NCBI RefSeq assembly: GCF_947495995.1
Contig: NZ_CANMAX010000001.1
Coordinates: forward strand, 868,001 to 932,000
Length of the DNA stretch: 64,000 nucleotides
From: an uncultured Tenacibaculum sp.
GTDB taxonomy: Bacteria; Bacteroidota; Bacteroidia; Flavobacteriales; Flavobacteriaceae
Direction: 5' to 3'
Below, piece by piece: positions 8,241 through 16,214 of this stretch. Below the pieces are notes generated by a model that was not told where the DNA came from, did no database searches, and worked only from the letters and a program-made list of their open reading frames with translations. Positions within the stretch are counted from its first letter, which is position 1; each line of letters begins with the position of its first letter. The position numbers were made by a program, and so were the translations under genes.

Positions 8241-9083
8241 ATAAAATCTTACAAATTACTTTTATTTTTTTCAATTTTCACACTAGTATTTGCAAGCTGT
8301 TCTGATGAAAACACAGATACAGTAGAAAACATAGAAGCAGTATCTAGGTTAAACCTTTCTTATGGTTCAGATGCAAGACAAGTATATGATCTTTACTTAC
8401 CACAAGGGAGAAGTTTAGACACAAAAGTTATTATTTTACTTCATGGAGGTAGTTGGGTTTCTGGAAGTAAAGAAGACGTTAATTTTATTAAAGATATTAT
8501 TACAAGCGAACTTAAAGATTATGCGGTTGTAAATATGAACTATCGACTGGCAAGACCAGGAGTTTCTCCTTTTCCAACACAAACAGATGATATAACTTCT
8601 TTAGTAAATCATTTAAAGGCAAAAAGAAATGAATACATGATTTCTAATGAGTTAGCTTTCGTCGGAGTTAGTGCTGGAGCGCATTTAGCAATGTTTTGGA
8701 GTTATACTTTAGATACAGAGAATCAAGTAAATGCTGTTGTAAGTATTGTCGGTCCAACTGATCTTTCTAACAACGATGAAACAACTTTTTTAGGACAAAT
8801 AGTAACTTCTGCTGGTGTAGATCCAACAGAAGAATTTTTTAAATCTAATAGTCCAGTTTTTCAAGCAACTCCAGATTCACCACCAACTATTCAATTTCAT
8901 GGAGGTTTAGATGAATTAGTAGATAGAAATCAGGGAGTTAGTTTGCGAGATAAATTAAACGAATTAGGTGTAGAAAATGAATACACATTGTACCCTTTTG
9001 CAATGCACGATTACAGTTCAGAAGATCTACTTATTTTTGATACTTGGTTAAAAACCAGAGACTTTATTTTAAAACATCATTAA
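8241..9083 (+). CDS. Alpha/beta hydrolase (esterase) lipoprotein with no canonical start codon
   Basis: The first ATG is at 8535, but the same frame is open upstream to about 8176 and encodes the missing N-terminal half. From 8241 it reads KSYKLLLFF then FTLVFASCSDEN, a lipoprotein signal with a lipobox cysteine, followed by the oxyanion segment HGGSWVSGSKED. Downstream are the nucleophile GVSAGAH (Ser144 in full numbering), an acidic candidate in GGLDELVD (D224 or D228) and His256 in AMHDY. The full protein is about 280 residues, a normal size for carboxylesterase-type hydrolases. No ATG, GTG or TTG exists at the expected start; the codons there are ATT ATT ATA (8235-8243). Either a rare start is used or the start has mutated. 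A related lipoprotein hydrolase is at 22402. A terminator follows at 9111. Confidence 0.7.
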   Translation: MKSYKLLLFFSIFTLVFASCSDENTDTVENIEAVSRLNLSYGSDARQVYDLYLPQGRSLDTKVIILLHGGSWVSGSKEDVNFIKDIITSELKDYAVVNMNYRLARPGVSPFPTQTDDITSLVNHLKAKRNEYMISNELAFVGVSAGAHLAMFWSYTLDTENQVNAVVSIVGPTDLSNNDETTFLGQIVTSAGVDPTEEFFKSNSPVFQATPDSPPTIQFHGGLDELVDRNQGVSLRDKLNELGVENEYTLYPFAMHDYSSEDLLIFDTWLKTRDFILKHH

Positions 9084-9110
9084 AAATAAAACTGAATAAT
9101 ATATTTAAAG

Positions 9111-9142
9111 TGCCCAGAAAATTAAATTTCTGGGCATTTTTT
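9111..9142 (+). terminator. Intrinsic terminator after the esterase gene
   Basis: The stem TGCCCAGAAA / TTTCTGGGCA is followed by TTTTTT. It lies between the esterase stop and the next gene. This also argues that the next gene starts at 9191 rather than at the upstream in-frame ATG at 9044. Confidence 0.88.
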
Positions 9143-9190
9143 GTAAGGAAAATACTTATATTGAAACTAACAGTGAAAACATTTAAAAAC

Positions 9191-10024
9191 ATGAAGAAAC
9201 TAGCTTATTTTTTACTTTTCTGCTTAACAGTAAACACTTATGCACAAAGTCCTTGGACACAAAAAAAAGGTGAAGCTTATTTACAATTAAATTTCACCAC
9301 AATACCTTCCTATTCTGATATTTTTGGTAATCCAGATTTTCAAACAGAAAGAGAAATTAGTGATAATACTTTGCAATTATATGCTGAGTATGGTATTTCA
9401 GATAAAACAACATTAATAGCGAATTTACCTCTTAAATTTGTTTCTACAGGAGATTTAGTAAATGCTTCTCCAGTATCTGTAACTGCTGAAGGTTCAGAAA
9501 CTTCACTAGGAAACATTCAATTAGGAGTTAGACATAATTTTTATAACAAAAAATGGTTAATTTCTGGTCAGTTAATGGTTGAAGCAAACACTGGAAGTTT
9601 TGACGCTGCAACTGGTTTAAGAACTGGTTACGATGCTTGGACATTTACTCCAGTTATTTCTGCTGGTAGAGGATTCGATAAATGGTATATTCAAGCATTT
9701 ACAGGTGTAGATATTAGAACAAACGAATACAGTTCTGCATTTAAATTAGGTGGAGAAGCAGGTTATAAAGTTGGTTCTTGGTTATGGTTAGCTGGGTTTT
9801 TAGATGGTGTTGCTTCTTTCCAAAATGGAGAAGTTCAACAACCTATTACAAACTTATTAACGAGCTTATATGTTAACGATCAGAGTTATGCAGCTTTCGG
9901 ATTTAAAATTATTGGAGAAATCAATAAAAACTTCGGAGCAAATGTTGGTTTAGGTGGAGCTTTAAGCGGACGAAGAGTTGCTAAATCACCTGCATTATCG
10001 TTCGGTTTATACTACAAGTTATAA
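9191..10024 (+). CDS. Outer-membrane beta-barrel protein (transporter-like), unknown substrate
   Basis: The start at 9191 gives a signal peptide (MKKLAYFLLFCLTVNTYAQ, cleavage near residue 19) and a mature protein of about 258 residues. The longer open frame from 9044 would cross a terminator and is rejected. The mature part is alternating beta sequence rich in Gly and aromatics (YAEYGISDKTTL, LQLGVRHNFYNKKW), ending in SFGLYYKL, the aromatic/hydrophobic C-terminal strand typical of outer-membrane barrels. No ligand can be named. It is monocistronic, with terminators on both sides (9111 and 10049). Confidence 0.7.
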   Translation: MKKLAYFLLFCLTVNTYAQSPWTQKKGEAYLQLNFTTIPSYSDIFGNPDFQTEREISDNTLQLYAEYGISDKTTLIANLPLKFVSTGDLVNASPVSVTAEGSETSLGNIQLGVRHNFYNKKWLISGQLMVEANTGSFDAATGLRTGYDAWTFTPVISAGRGFDKWYIQAFTGVDIRTNEYSSAFKLGGEAGYKVGSWLWLAGFLDGVASFQNGEVQQPITNLLTSLYVNDQSYAAFGFKIIGEINKNFGANVGLGGALSGRRVAKSPALSFGLYYKL

Positions 10025-10048
10025 TATAATTTCACATAAATAATAGAG

Positions 10049-10078
10049 AAGAGAGTTTCATATGAAACTCTCTTTTTT
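10049..10078 (+). terminator. Intrinsic terminator before gltX
   Basis: The stem AGAGAGTTTCA / TGAAACTCTCT with a short TA loop is followed by a T run. It closes the beta-barrel gene. Confidence 0.88.
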
Positions 10079-10105
10079 TGTCTTTTTTGCTTTGTCTTTT
10101 AAAAC

Positions 10106-10113
10106 TATCTTTG
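10106..10113 (+). promoter_or_regulatory. Putative -7 promoter element of gltX
   Basis: TATCTTTG fits the Bacteroidetes -7 consensus TAnnTTTG, 22 bp upstream of the gltX ATG. A T-rich stretch (TTTT at 10083-10086, 19 bp upstream; TTTG at 10086-10089) could serve as the -33 element. Confidence 0.6.
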
Positions 10114-10134
10114 CCACGTTAAAAAATTAAAAAA

Positions 10135-11658
10135 ATGTCTGATAACGTTCGTGTGCGTTTTGCACCAAGTCCAACGGGACCATTACATATGGGAGGTGTA
10201 AGAACCGCATTATTCAATTATTTATTTGCAAAAAAACATAATGGAACATTCGTTTTACGTATCGAAGATACCGATCAAACACGTTATGTAGCTAATGCAG
10301 AACAGTATATTGTGGATGCTTTAGAATGGTGTAATATTCCTTTTGATGAAGGACCTGGTAAAAATGAAAAATTTGGGCCATACAGACAGTCAGAACGTAA
10401 AGATTTATACAAACAATACGCAGAAGAATTATTAGCCAACGGATGGGCTTATTATGCCTTTGACACTGCAGAACAGCTAGATGCGCATCGTAAAGATCAC
10501 GAAGCAAATGGTAAAACATTTATTTACAATTGGCACAATCGTGAAAAAGGAAGACTAGTAAATTCTTTAGTACTTTCTGAAGAAGAAGTACAACAAAAAA
10601 TAGCAGCTGGAGAAAAATATGTAGTACGTTTTAAAACACCTCAAGATCAAACTTTAATCCTAGAAGATGAAGTTAGAGGAACTATTAAAATAGATACTAA
10701 TACATTGGATGATAAAATTTTATTTAAATCTGATGGTATGCCAACATATCATTTAGCAAATATTGTTGACGATCATTTAATGGAAATTTCTCATGTAATT
10801 CGTGGAGAAGAATGGTTGCCTTCTCTCCCATTACACTCGTTGTTATATACTGCATTTGGTTGGGAATCGCCAAAATTTGCACATTTACCATTGATTTTAA
10901 AACCAGTTGGTAAAGGAAAATTAGGTAAGCGAGATGGAGATAAATTAGGTTTTCCTGTATTTCCCCTTGAGTATACTAACGAAGAAACTGGAAATGTTAC
11001 ACGTGGATACAAAGAAGATGGATATTTCTCTGATGCTTTTGTAAACATGTTGGCTTTATTAGGTTGGAATCCAGGAACTGAACAAGAATTATTTTCTTTA
11101 GAAGCTTTAGTTGAAGCGTTTGATTTAGCAAGAGTTAGTAAGTCTGGAGCAAAATTCAGTCCAGATAAAACAAAGTGGTTTAATCAACAATATTTACAGC
11201 AAAAAACTGACAATGAGTTAGTTGAGTTATATTTACCAATCCTTGAAAACCAAGGAGTTACAACTGACAAAGATTTTGCTGAAAAAGTAGTTGCTTTAAT
11301 TAAAGAGCGTGCGGTATTCGTTCAAGATTTCTGGGATTTATCAAGTTTTTTCTTCCAAGATCCTATAGAGTACGACCCGAAAGCTGCTAAAAAGCAATGG
11401 AAAGAAACTACAGGTGAGTTAATGACAGAGTTAGTTACTGTAATTGAAGGAATAGAAGAATTTTCAATAGAGAACGCTCAAACAGAAATTAAAGGTTGGA
11501 TAACTTCAAAAGAAATTGGTTTTGGTAAAGTAATGCAACCATTACGATTAAGTTTAGTAGGAAAATTAGCGGGACCAGACTTATTTGAAATTATGACTAT
11601 GGTCGGTAAAGAAACTACAATAAAAAGAATTCAAAATGCGATAACTAATTTAGGTTAA
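10135..11658 (+). CDS. gltX: Glutamyl-tRNA synthetase
   Basis: This class I aminoacyl-tRNA synthetase charges tRNA-Glu with glutamate. The HIGH-type signature is in APSPTGPLHMGG near residue 10. The KMSKS-like loop is KLGKRDGDKLG near residues 262-272, the KRDGDK variant that from memory is common in Bacteroidetes. The 507-residue length is typical. The C-terminal anticodon-binding region is intact (VSKSGAKFSPDKTKWFN, then the helical end). The ATG lies 22 bp after a good -7 element, and a strong terminator follows, so the gene is likely monocistronic. Confidence 0.97.
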   Translation: MSDNVRVRFAPSPTGPLHMGGVRTALFNYLFAKKHNGTFVLRIEDTDQTRYVANAEQYIVDALEWCNIPFDEGPGKNEKFGPYRQSERKDLYKQYAEELLANGWAYYAFDTAEQLDAHRKDHEANGKTFIYNWHNREKGRLVNSLVLSEEEVQQKIAAGEKYVVRFKTPQDQTLILEDEVRGTIKIDTNTLDDKILFKSDGMPTYHLANIVDDHLMEISHVIRGEEWLPSLPLHSLLYTAFGWESPKFAHLPLILKPVGKGKLGKRDGDKLGFPVFPLEYTNEETGNVTRGYKEDGYFSDAFVNMLALLGWNPGTEQELFSLEALVEAFDLARVSKSGAKFSPDKTKWFNQQYLQQKTDNELVELYLPILENQGVTTDKDFAEKVVALIKERAVFVQDFWDLSSFFFQDPIEYDPKAAKKQWKETTGELMTELVTVIEGIEEFSIENAQTEIKGWITSKEIGFGKVMQPLRLSLVGKLAGPDLFEIMTMVGKETTIKRIQNAITNLG

Positions 11659-11676
11659 TCCATTTTACAACATATA

Positions 11677-11713
11677 AAAAGCGCTATTAAACTTACTTAA
11701 TAGCGCTTTTTTG
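11677..11713 (+). terminator. Intrinsic terminator of gltX
   Basis: The stem AAAAGCGCTATTAA / TTAATAGCGCTTTT with an ACTTAC-type loop and T tail lies 20 bp after the gltX stop. Confidence 0.9.
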
Positions 11714-11768
11714 TTTTCATAGTATTAGTTTTTTGTTTCTTTGTAACCAAATAAAGAAAAAGAAAAGA

Positions 11769-12728
11769 ATGTTTACAACTACAGTTAAAAGTACTTCAGA
11801 AGAAGATATTTCTATCTTGATACAAAAAGACAACCACTCTTGGAATTATTTATGTGATTGTGGAGAAGCTAGTGGTTTGACAGTTAAAGAAATACAGAAT
11901 GTTAAAGCTGTATTTATCAGTCATACACATATCGATCATTTTATAAATTTTGATGCAATTATTAGGCATCAGATTGGTACTGAGGAACATGTGATTATTT
12001 GTGGACCAAAAGGTATTGCAGCCCAAGTACAATCAAAGTTACAAGGTTACACGTGGAACCTTATTAATGAAGGAGCAATTACTTATGAAGTAAGAGAATT
12101 GTTATCAGAGAATTACTACGAGGTTTACGAACTAAAACCTGCAAAATGGGAGTTAGAAAAAGTGAAAAAAGTAACAAACAATTTCATTTTTGAGGATAAA
12201 GACTTTCATATTTCATGTGTGATGTTAGATCATAAAATTCAAACAGTAGCTTATAGATTTCAAGAAAGAGAAAAAGTAAAAATTGATATCAAAAACACAA
12301 ATTTTAAACCAGGCAAATGGGTTAAAGAATTGAAAGAAGCTTTTGAAAGTGATGTAAAGGAAAAAGAAATTAGAATTGAGGATGAAAATTACAAAGCAGA
12401 AGATCTATTTTATCTACTTAAAATTGAAAAAGGAGACAGTTTAGGAATTATTATGGATCATGCTGCAAGTGAAGAAAATCATATCAAAATAAAAACACAT
12501 TTTTCAGGATGTAAAAATGTGTACATAGAATCTTTTTACTTGAATGAAGATAAAGATTTAGCTGAAAAGAATTTTCATAGTTATGCAGCTAAATCAGGAG
12601 AAATAATGAAACGTTCCGAAATTGAAAATCCTATTCCTGTTCATTTTTCAAGAAAGTATAAAGAAGAACAACGTAATCAGCTTCAAAAAGAATTTTACAC
12701 AGCATTTCAAGAAACAAAGATTAGTTAG
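11769..12728 (+). CDS. MBL-fold metallo-hydrolase, ribonuclease Z-like
   Basis: This is a 319-residue protein from the ATG at 11769; an upstream in-frame ATG at 11733 would add only a lysine-rich stretch (CNQIKKKKR) and is less likely. The metal-binding motif SHTHIDH (H52, H54, D56, H57) is that of metallo-beta-lactamase-fold hydrolases, and the layout (CDCGEASGLT near the N-terminus, IIMDHAA late) resembles RNase Z-type enzymes. A second ligand region GDSLGIIMDHA and a late His (NFHSYAAKSGE) are visible. RNA processing is possible but not proven. The gene runs into the DUF481-like gene 12 bp downstream. A core-perfect parS-like sequence lies inside the coding region (12046-12059). Confidence 0.7.
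   Translation: MFTTTVKSTSEEDISILIQKDNHSWNYLCDCGEASGLTVKEIQNVKAVFISHTHIDHFINFDAIIRHQIGTEEHVIICGPKGIAAQVQSKLQGYTWNLINEGAITYEVRELLSENYYEVYELKPAKWELEKVKKVTNNFIFEDKDFHISCVMLDHKIQTVAYRFQEREKVKIDIKNTNFKPGKWVKELKEAFESDVKEKEIRIEDENYKAEDLFYLLKIEKGDSLGIIMDHAASEENHIKIKTHFSGCKNVYIESFYLNEDKDLAEKNFHSYAAKSGEIMKRSEIENPIPVHFSRKYKEEQRNQLQKEFYTAFQETKIS
12046..12059. promoter_or_regulatory. parS-like site 3 inside a coding region
   Basis: GTTACACGTGGAAC fits GTTnCACGTGnAAC at all fixed positions. It lies inside the MBL-fold hydrolase gene (frame reads GYTWN). ParB sites within genes are well known in other bacteria. It could still be a coincidence of codon choice. Confidence 0.45.
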
Positions 12729-12740
12729 TAAGCCAAGTCA

Positions 12741-13493
12741 ATGAAAAAATACATTTACATCGCTATTTTATTATTTCCGTTAACCATATCCTCTCAGATT
12801 ATTAATGTAGAAAATTTAAGAAGAGTAACCGATACTACGGGTTGGTCTGGATTTGCACGGTTAGATTTACACTTGATAAAAAACAGGAATAAAATTTTTG
12901 GAGTTTCAAACAGAATTCGTGTACAATACAAGAGAAAAAAGCATTTGTGGTTATTCATAAACGATTTAGACTTTCGAGAAGCGAATTCTAGGAAGCTTGT
13001 AAGCAAAAACTCACAACATCTAAGGTATAACTATAAAATGAGTGATAAAATCGCTCTAGAAGCGTTTTTACAGTCTCAGGAGAACAAAATAGCTTCGATA
13101 CGATTCAGAGGTTTAGTTGGAGCCGGTTTACGCTTTAAATTGTCTAAATCGGAGAAATACAAGCTATATTTTGGGAATTTAGTTATGTATGAAAACGAAA
13201 AAGTAATAGAATTAGATCAAAGAGTAACCAATATAGATTGGAGAAACAGTTCTTATTTTTCTATGAGTTTATTTCCTGCAAAACATATATCGATTGCCAG
13301 TACAACATATTTTCAGCCGAGATATGATAAACTTTCAGATTTTAGAGTTTCTAGTCAAACTACTATGAGTTTTAGAATTATAAAGAGATTAAGATTCGCA
13401 ACAACATTTACGTATCAATACGATGAATTTCCAGTGTTAGGAATTCCAAAAGAACAATATCGATTAACAAACGGAATTATGTATTCGTTTTAA
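12741..13493 (+). CDS. DUF481-like outer-membrane protein
   Basis: This 250-residue protein has a signal peptide (about 1-18, IAILLFPLTISSQ) and continuous beta-strand pattern. The segment NSQHLRYNYKMSDKIALEAF followed by FRGLVGAGLRFKL matches, from memory, the Bacteroidetes branch of DUF481 outer-membrane proteins. The C-terminus, RLTNGIMYSF, ends in phenylalanine as outer-membrane barrels often do. It follows the MBL-fold gene by 12 bp and is probably in the same transcript. Its function is unknown. The 3' end almost touches the convergent DUF6150 gene. Confidence 0.65.
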   Translation: MKKYIYIAILLFPLTISSQIINVENLRRVTDTTGWSGFARLDLHLIKNRNKIFGVSNRIRVQYKRKKHLWLFINDLDFREANSRKLVSKNSQHLRYNYKMSDKIALEAFLQSQENKIASIRFRGLVGAGLRFKLSKSEKYKLYFGNLVMYENEKVIELDQRVTNIDWRNSSYFSMSLFPAKHISIASTTYFQPRYDKLSDFRVSSQTTMSFRIIKRLRFATTFTYQYDEFPVLGIPKEQYRLTNGIMYSF

Positions 13494-13495
13494 TG

Positions 13496-13849
13496 TTAGC
13501 GATTTAAACCAGGAAAAGAATTTACAGGTTTGATTTTTAAATCAGGGAAGTTTTCGGTGATGTATACTTTCAGATCTTCGCCGTATTCTACGATTTCCCA
13601 TTCACCGCAATCGTCGGCATTATTTTCAACAAACTTAACCTTTAAATCGGGAAAAGAATTTACGATTTTTACACGAACATCAGCTTGAGAAGCATATTCA
13701 ACAAGTCTTATTTTTCCGTATAACTTATTCCCTTTAAAACGACACAAATCGTAAGAAATATCTGGATTTGCTTCTGTAGTTTTCTTTTCATTTTTGATGA
13801 ACATAAAGATTGAAGCAGAACAAAAAAGGAATACAATAAGACTCTTCAT
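13496..13849 (-). CDS. DUF6150-like small secreted protein
   Basis: This 117-residue protein has an N-terminal hydrophobic segment (about 1-18) and then short repeated units such as VKIVNSFPDLKVKFVENNADDCGEW and ITENFPDLKIKPVNSFPG. The repeated SFPDLKVK pattern is characteristic, as I recall, of the Bacteroidetes DUF6150 family. The function is unknown. It lies 36 bp downstream of the outer-membrane protein gene at 13886 on the same strand, so the two may share a transcript. It is convergent with the DUF481-like gene, with only 2 bp between the stop codons. Confidence 0.6.
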   Translation of the reverse strand: MKSLIVFLFCSASIFMFIKNEKKTTEANPDISYDLCRFKGNKLYGKIRLVEYASQADVRVKIVNSFPDLKVKFVENNADDCGEWEIVEYGEDLKVYITENFPDLKIKPVNSFPGLNR

Positions 13850-13885
13850 AACAATTTAAATTTATTTGGTTGATTTTTAAATGGT

Positions 13886-14491
13886 TTAATGTTGGTTAAA
13901 ATAACAAGCGCCACCAATACTAGAAGTTGGTTTACCTGCAAACATACTTCCGATGTCAAAAGAATAAACAATTCCACCAGTAATTTGAATGTGTGAACGC
14001 ATACTTTCAAACATTTCTAACGAATGTTTATAATACACTTGTGTATTTAAACCAAAAGATTTTGAAATCCAATACGTTAATCCAGCTCCAATATTCAAAG
14101 TTGGTGTCATTTTTCGTTCAGAATCTACCAAACTTCCACCAGCAAAAACATAAGGAACAAAATCTTCAGATAGATTATTGAAATTGTAACGTACAGAACC
14201 ATCTAAAGAAAAATACTTCACAGAATTATCGATAAATCCTACTCCGAAAGAGTTGAAAGACATAGCTCCGTCTAAAGATAAATTATTACCAATTGGTATG
14301 GTAAGATTTAAACGCGGAATCTGAATCATGTTTTTATCTCCAATAAAAGCAGCATCTTCATCAGAAAATTTTACAACAGCAGTTCCTATTCCAATTTGCC
14401 ATTTTCGCTCTCTTTTACTCGATTCTGTTTGAGCCAAAATATTGGCAACAGTGAACACTGTTACGAAGAAAAATAGTTTTCTCATAATCAT
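13886..14491 (-). CDS. Outer-membrane beta-barrel protein
   Basis: This protein of about 200 residues has a signal peptide (MRKLFFFVTVFTVANILAQ). The start may be the ATG at 14491 or the one two codons later at 14485; the second gives the cleaner signal peptide. The mature part is beta-barrel-like with alternating residues (WQIGIGTAVVKFSD, VRYNFNNLSED, YVFAGGSLVDSE, LNIGAGLTYWISKSFGL), resembling OmpA/OprF-type 8-strand barrels. Unlike most barrels, it continues after the apparent last strand (GGIVYSFDIG) with a short tail (SMFAGKPTSSIGGACYFNQH). No specific role can be named. Confidence 0.65.
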   Translation of the reverse strand: MIMRKLFFFVTVFTVANILAQTESSKRERKWQIGIGTAVVKFSDEDAAFIGDKNMIQIPRLNLTIPIGNNLSLDGAMSFNSFGVGFIDNSVKYFSLDGSVRYNFNNLSEDFVPYVFAGGSLVDSERKMTPTLNIGAGLTYWISKSFGLNTQVYYKHSLEMFESMRSHIQITGGIVYSFDIGSMFAGKPTSSIGGACYFNQH

Positions 14492-14792
14492 AATTTGGGG
14501 ATGGGTTATAGAACACTAAACTACTAAAATATTATTTAGCAAAGTATTTTCGACTTTTTAAATGTTTAGTATTGAGTTTATTGGTACTATAATAACTTTA
14601 TAAAGTATATATTATTTCAATTGCTATTAAATTTTAAAAACACAGTCTTATAATCAAAGTAAAGAGAAGAAAAAATAAACGCTTCATTTTTAATAAAATA
14701 AAGTGCATGTCCCGCTTTTGTCCTACCCTGTTTTATGGTTTAAAAAGATCATTTTTTTACGTTTATGAACTCTTAAATTCTACCAAATAATC
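14492..14792. other. Divergent intergenic region
   Basis: About 300 bp of AT-rich sequence separate the minus-strand barrel gene from the plus-strand secreted-protein gene, so promoters for both should lie here. On the minus strand a TACTTTG (14540-14546) resembles the -7 element TAnnTTTG with one base less. I see no RNA gene, repeat or clear operator. Confidence 0.4.
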
Positions 14793-16193
14793 ATGAACGA
14801 AACAAATCAATTAAAACGCAAAAACATTATAGTTTTCATCGCATTAATTTTTACGTATTCTACTGTAAAATTATTCAGTCAAAGTAATACATACACTTGG
14901 CCTAAAAGTAAGGGATATCAATCTAAGGAGGCTATGGTATTAACTATGGACGACAATTCCACCTATACAAAAAATCAGAACTTTTATGTTACTCATGGAA
15001 GTAGAAGTAATTGGTTTCACAGAATAAAATTTGAAGTACAAATGGAAGGAGGAGCAGGAACAAGAAACGGTATGTTTATGGATACTTCAAATTTATACTT
15101 AGTTGCAGATTGGGATAACAATTCTAATGATGAAGATATAGTATTTGGTTTCAATAGTAATGCATCGTCTAGAGTAGACGAAAAGATGCGTCTTACCGAT
15201 GAAGGACTTTTAGGTATTGGTACCAATTCACCTAAAAAAAAGTTACATGTGAATGGAGACATATATGCAAAAGGACATGTTTTTTTACATGCATTTGAAG
15301 GAGATAGAAAAGATGGTACTGCATACATACAAGCTAGAGATGATTCTAATAGCACTAGTGTAGGATTACAATTACGCTCACAAAATGAAGGAAAACTTAT
15401 AGATGCATTTAAAATAAATCCAGATGGAGATATCGGTATTGGGATAGTAGATCCTCAAGTAAAACTAGATGTTTTAGGAAGTGTGAAAATTTCTGGAAAT
15501 TCGACATCAAATGATGATGGAAATTTAGAAGTATCTGGAGACTTAACCATTTCAGGAAATACCAATTTAACTGAAGAGGTAAACTTAGATAAAGGAATCA
15601 CAGTAAAAGGAAATATATCTTCTCTAGGAACACTAGATGTTAAAAGCCAAATCAATTTTTCTAATGTATTAAACTCACAACAAGTACTTGTTAATAAGGG
15701 TGTTGATTTTAGATTATCAAACATAGAAAACTCTCATTTTTCAATCAAAAATGCTTTTGGAAACAATGCTTTATATGTAAAAACTGATGGTAAAATGGGT
15801 TTTGGTGCTATCAATCCGAATAACATTACTGAGCAAGTACATGTGGCTGGAAGAATAAAAGCTAGCGGTTTTATAGCAGATGCTTCTTCTTTTCCTGATT
15901 ATGTCTTTTCAAAAGATTACAAATTAATGCCTTTAAAAGAGGTGAAAAATTACACAAAGGAAAATCAGCATCTTCCAGGAATGCCTTCAGAAATAGAGGT
16001 AGTTAATAATGGATTAGATGTTAACAAAGTAGTTATTATTTCTGTAGAAAAAATTGAAGAATTATACTTACACACTATTAATCAAGAAGAAAAAATAAAA
16101 GAACAAGAAAACGGATTGAAAATGATGCAAAAAGTAATTTTTCAATTACAAGAAAAATTACAACTACTAGAAAATAAAGTCAACCAAAATTAA
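14793..16193 (+). CDS. Secreted tail-fibre-like repeat protein with C-terminal coiled coil
   Basis: This 466-residue protein has a charged N-terminus followed by a hydrophobic signal (about residues 11-30, ending LFSQ). It then has repeated beta units of the phage tail-fibre/adhesin type: LGIGTNSPKKKLHVNGDIYAKG, then IGIGIVDPQVKLDVLGSVKISG, then MGFGAINPNNITEQVHVAGRIKASG. The C-terminal part (PDYVFSKDYKLMPLKEV, HLPGMPSE, then a coiled coil from about residue 410) resembles the C-terminal region of many Bacteroidetes surface proteins related to peptidase S74-type chaperone domains. It lies 21 bp before the large T9SS-secreted protein gene, so the two are probably an operon. The role is unknown; a surface fibre is the simplest idea. 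Confidence 0.7.
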   Translation: MNETNQLKRKNIIVFIALIFTYSTVKLFSQSNTYTWPKSKGYQSKEAMVLTMDDNSTYTKNQNFYVTHGSRSNWFHRIKFEVQMEGGAGTRNGMFMDTSNLYLVADWDNNSNDEDIVFGFNSNASSRVDEKMRLTDEGLLGIGTNSPKKKLHVNGDIYAKGHVFLHAFEGDRKDGTAYIQARDDSNSTSVGLQLRSQNEGKLIDAFKINPDGDIGIGIVDPQVKLDVLGSVKISGNSTSNDDGNLEVSGDLTISGNTNLTEEVNLDKGITVKGNISSLGTLDVKSQINFSNVLNSQQVLVNKGVDFRLSNIENSHFSIKNAFGNNALYVKTDGKMGFGAINPNNITEQVHVAGRIKASGFIADASSFPDYVFSKDYKLMPLKEVKNYTKENQHLPGMPSEIEVVNNGLDVNKVVIISVEKIEELYLHTINQEEKIKEQENGLKMMQKVIFQLQEKLQLLENKVNQN

Positions 16194-16214
16194 AGGTAAT
16201 TCGTATTTAATATC

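Noticed and set aside
9044..9190. Upstream ATG extending the outer-membrane protein gene by 49 codons
   Set aside because: The extension crosses a strong intrinsic terminator at 9111-9142 and overlaps the esterase gene; a clear signal peptide starts at 9191.
10292..10519. Minus-strand open frame inside gltX
   Set aside because: Antisense shadow of a well-supported housekeeping gene; same judgement for all other short frames lying opposite or inside the annotated genes.
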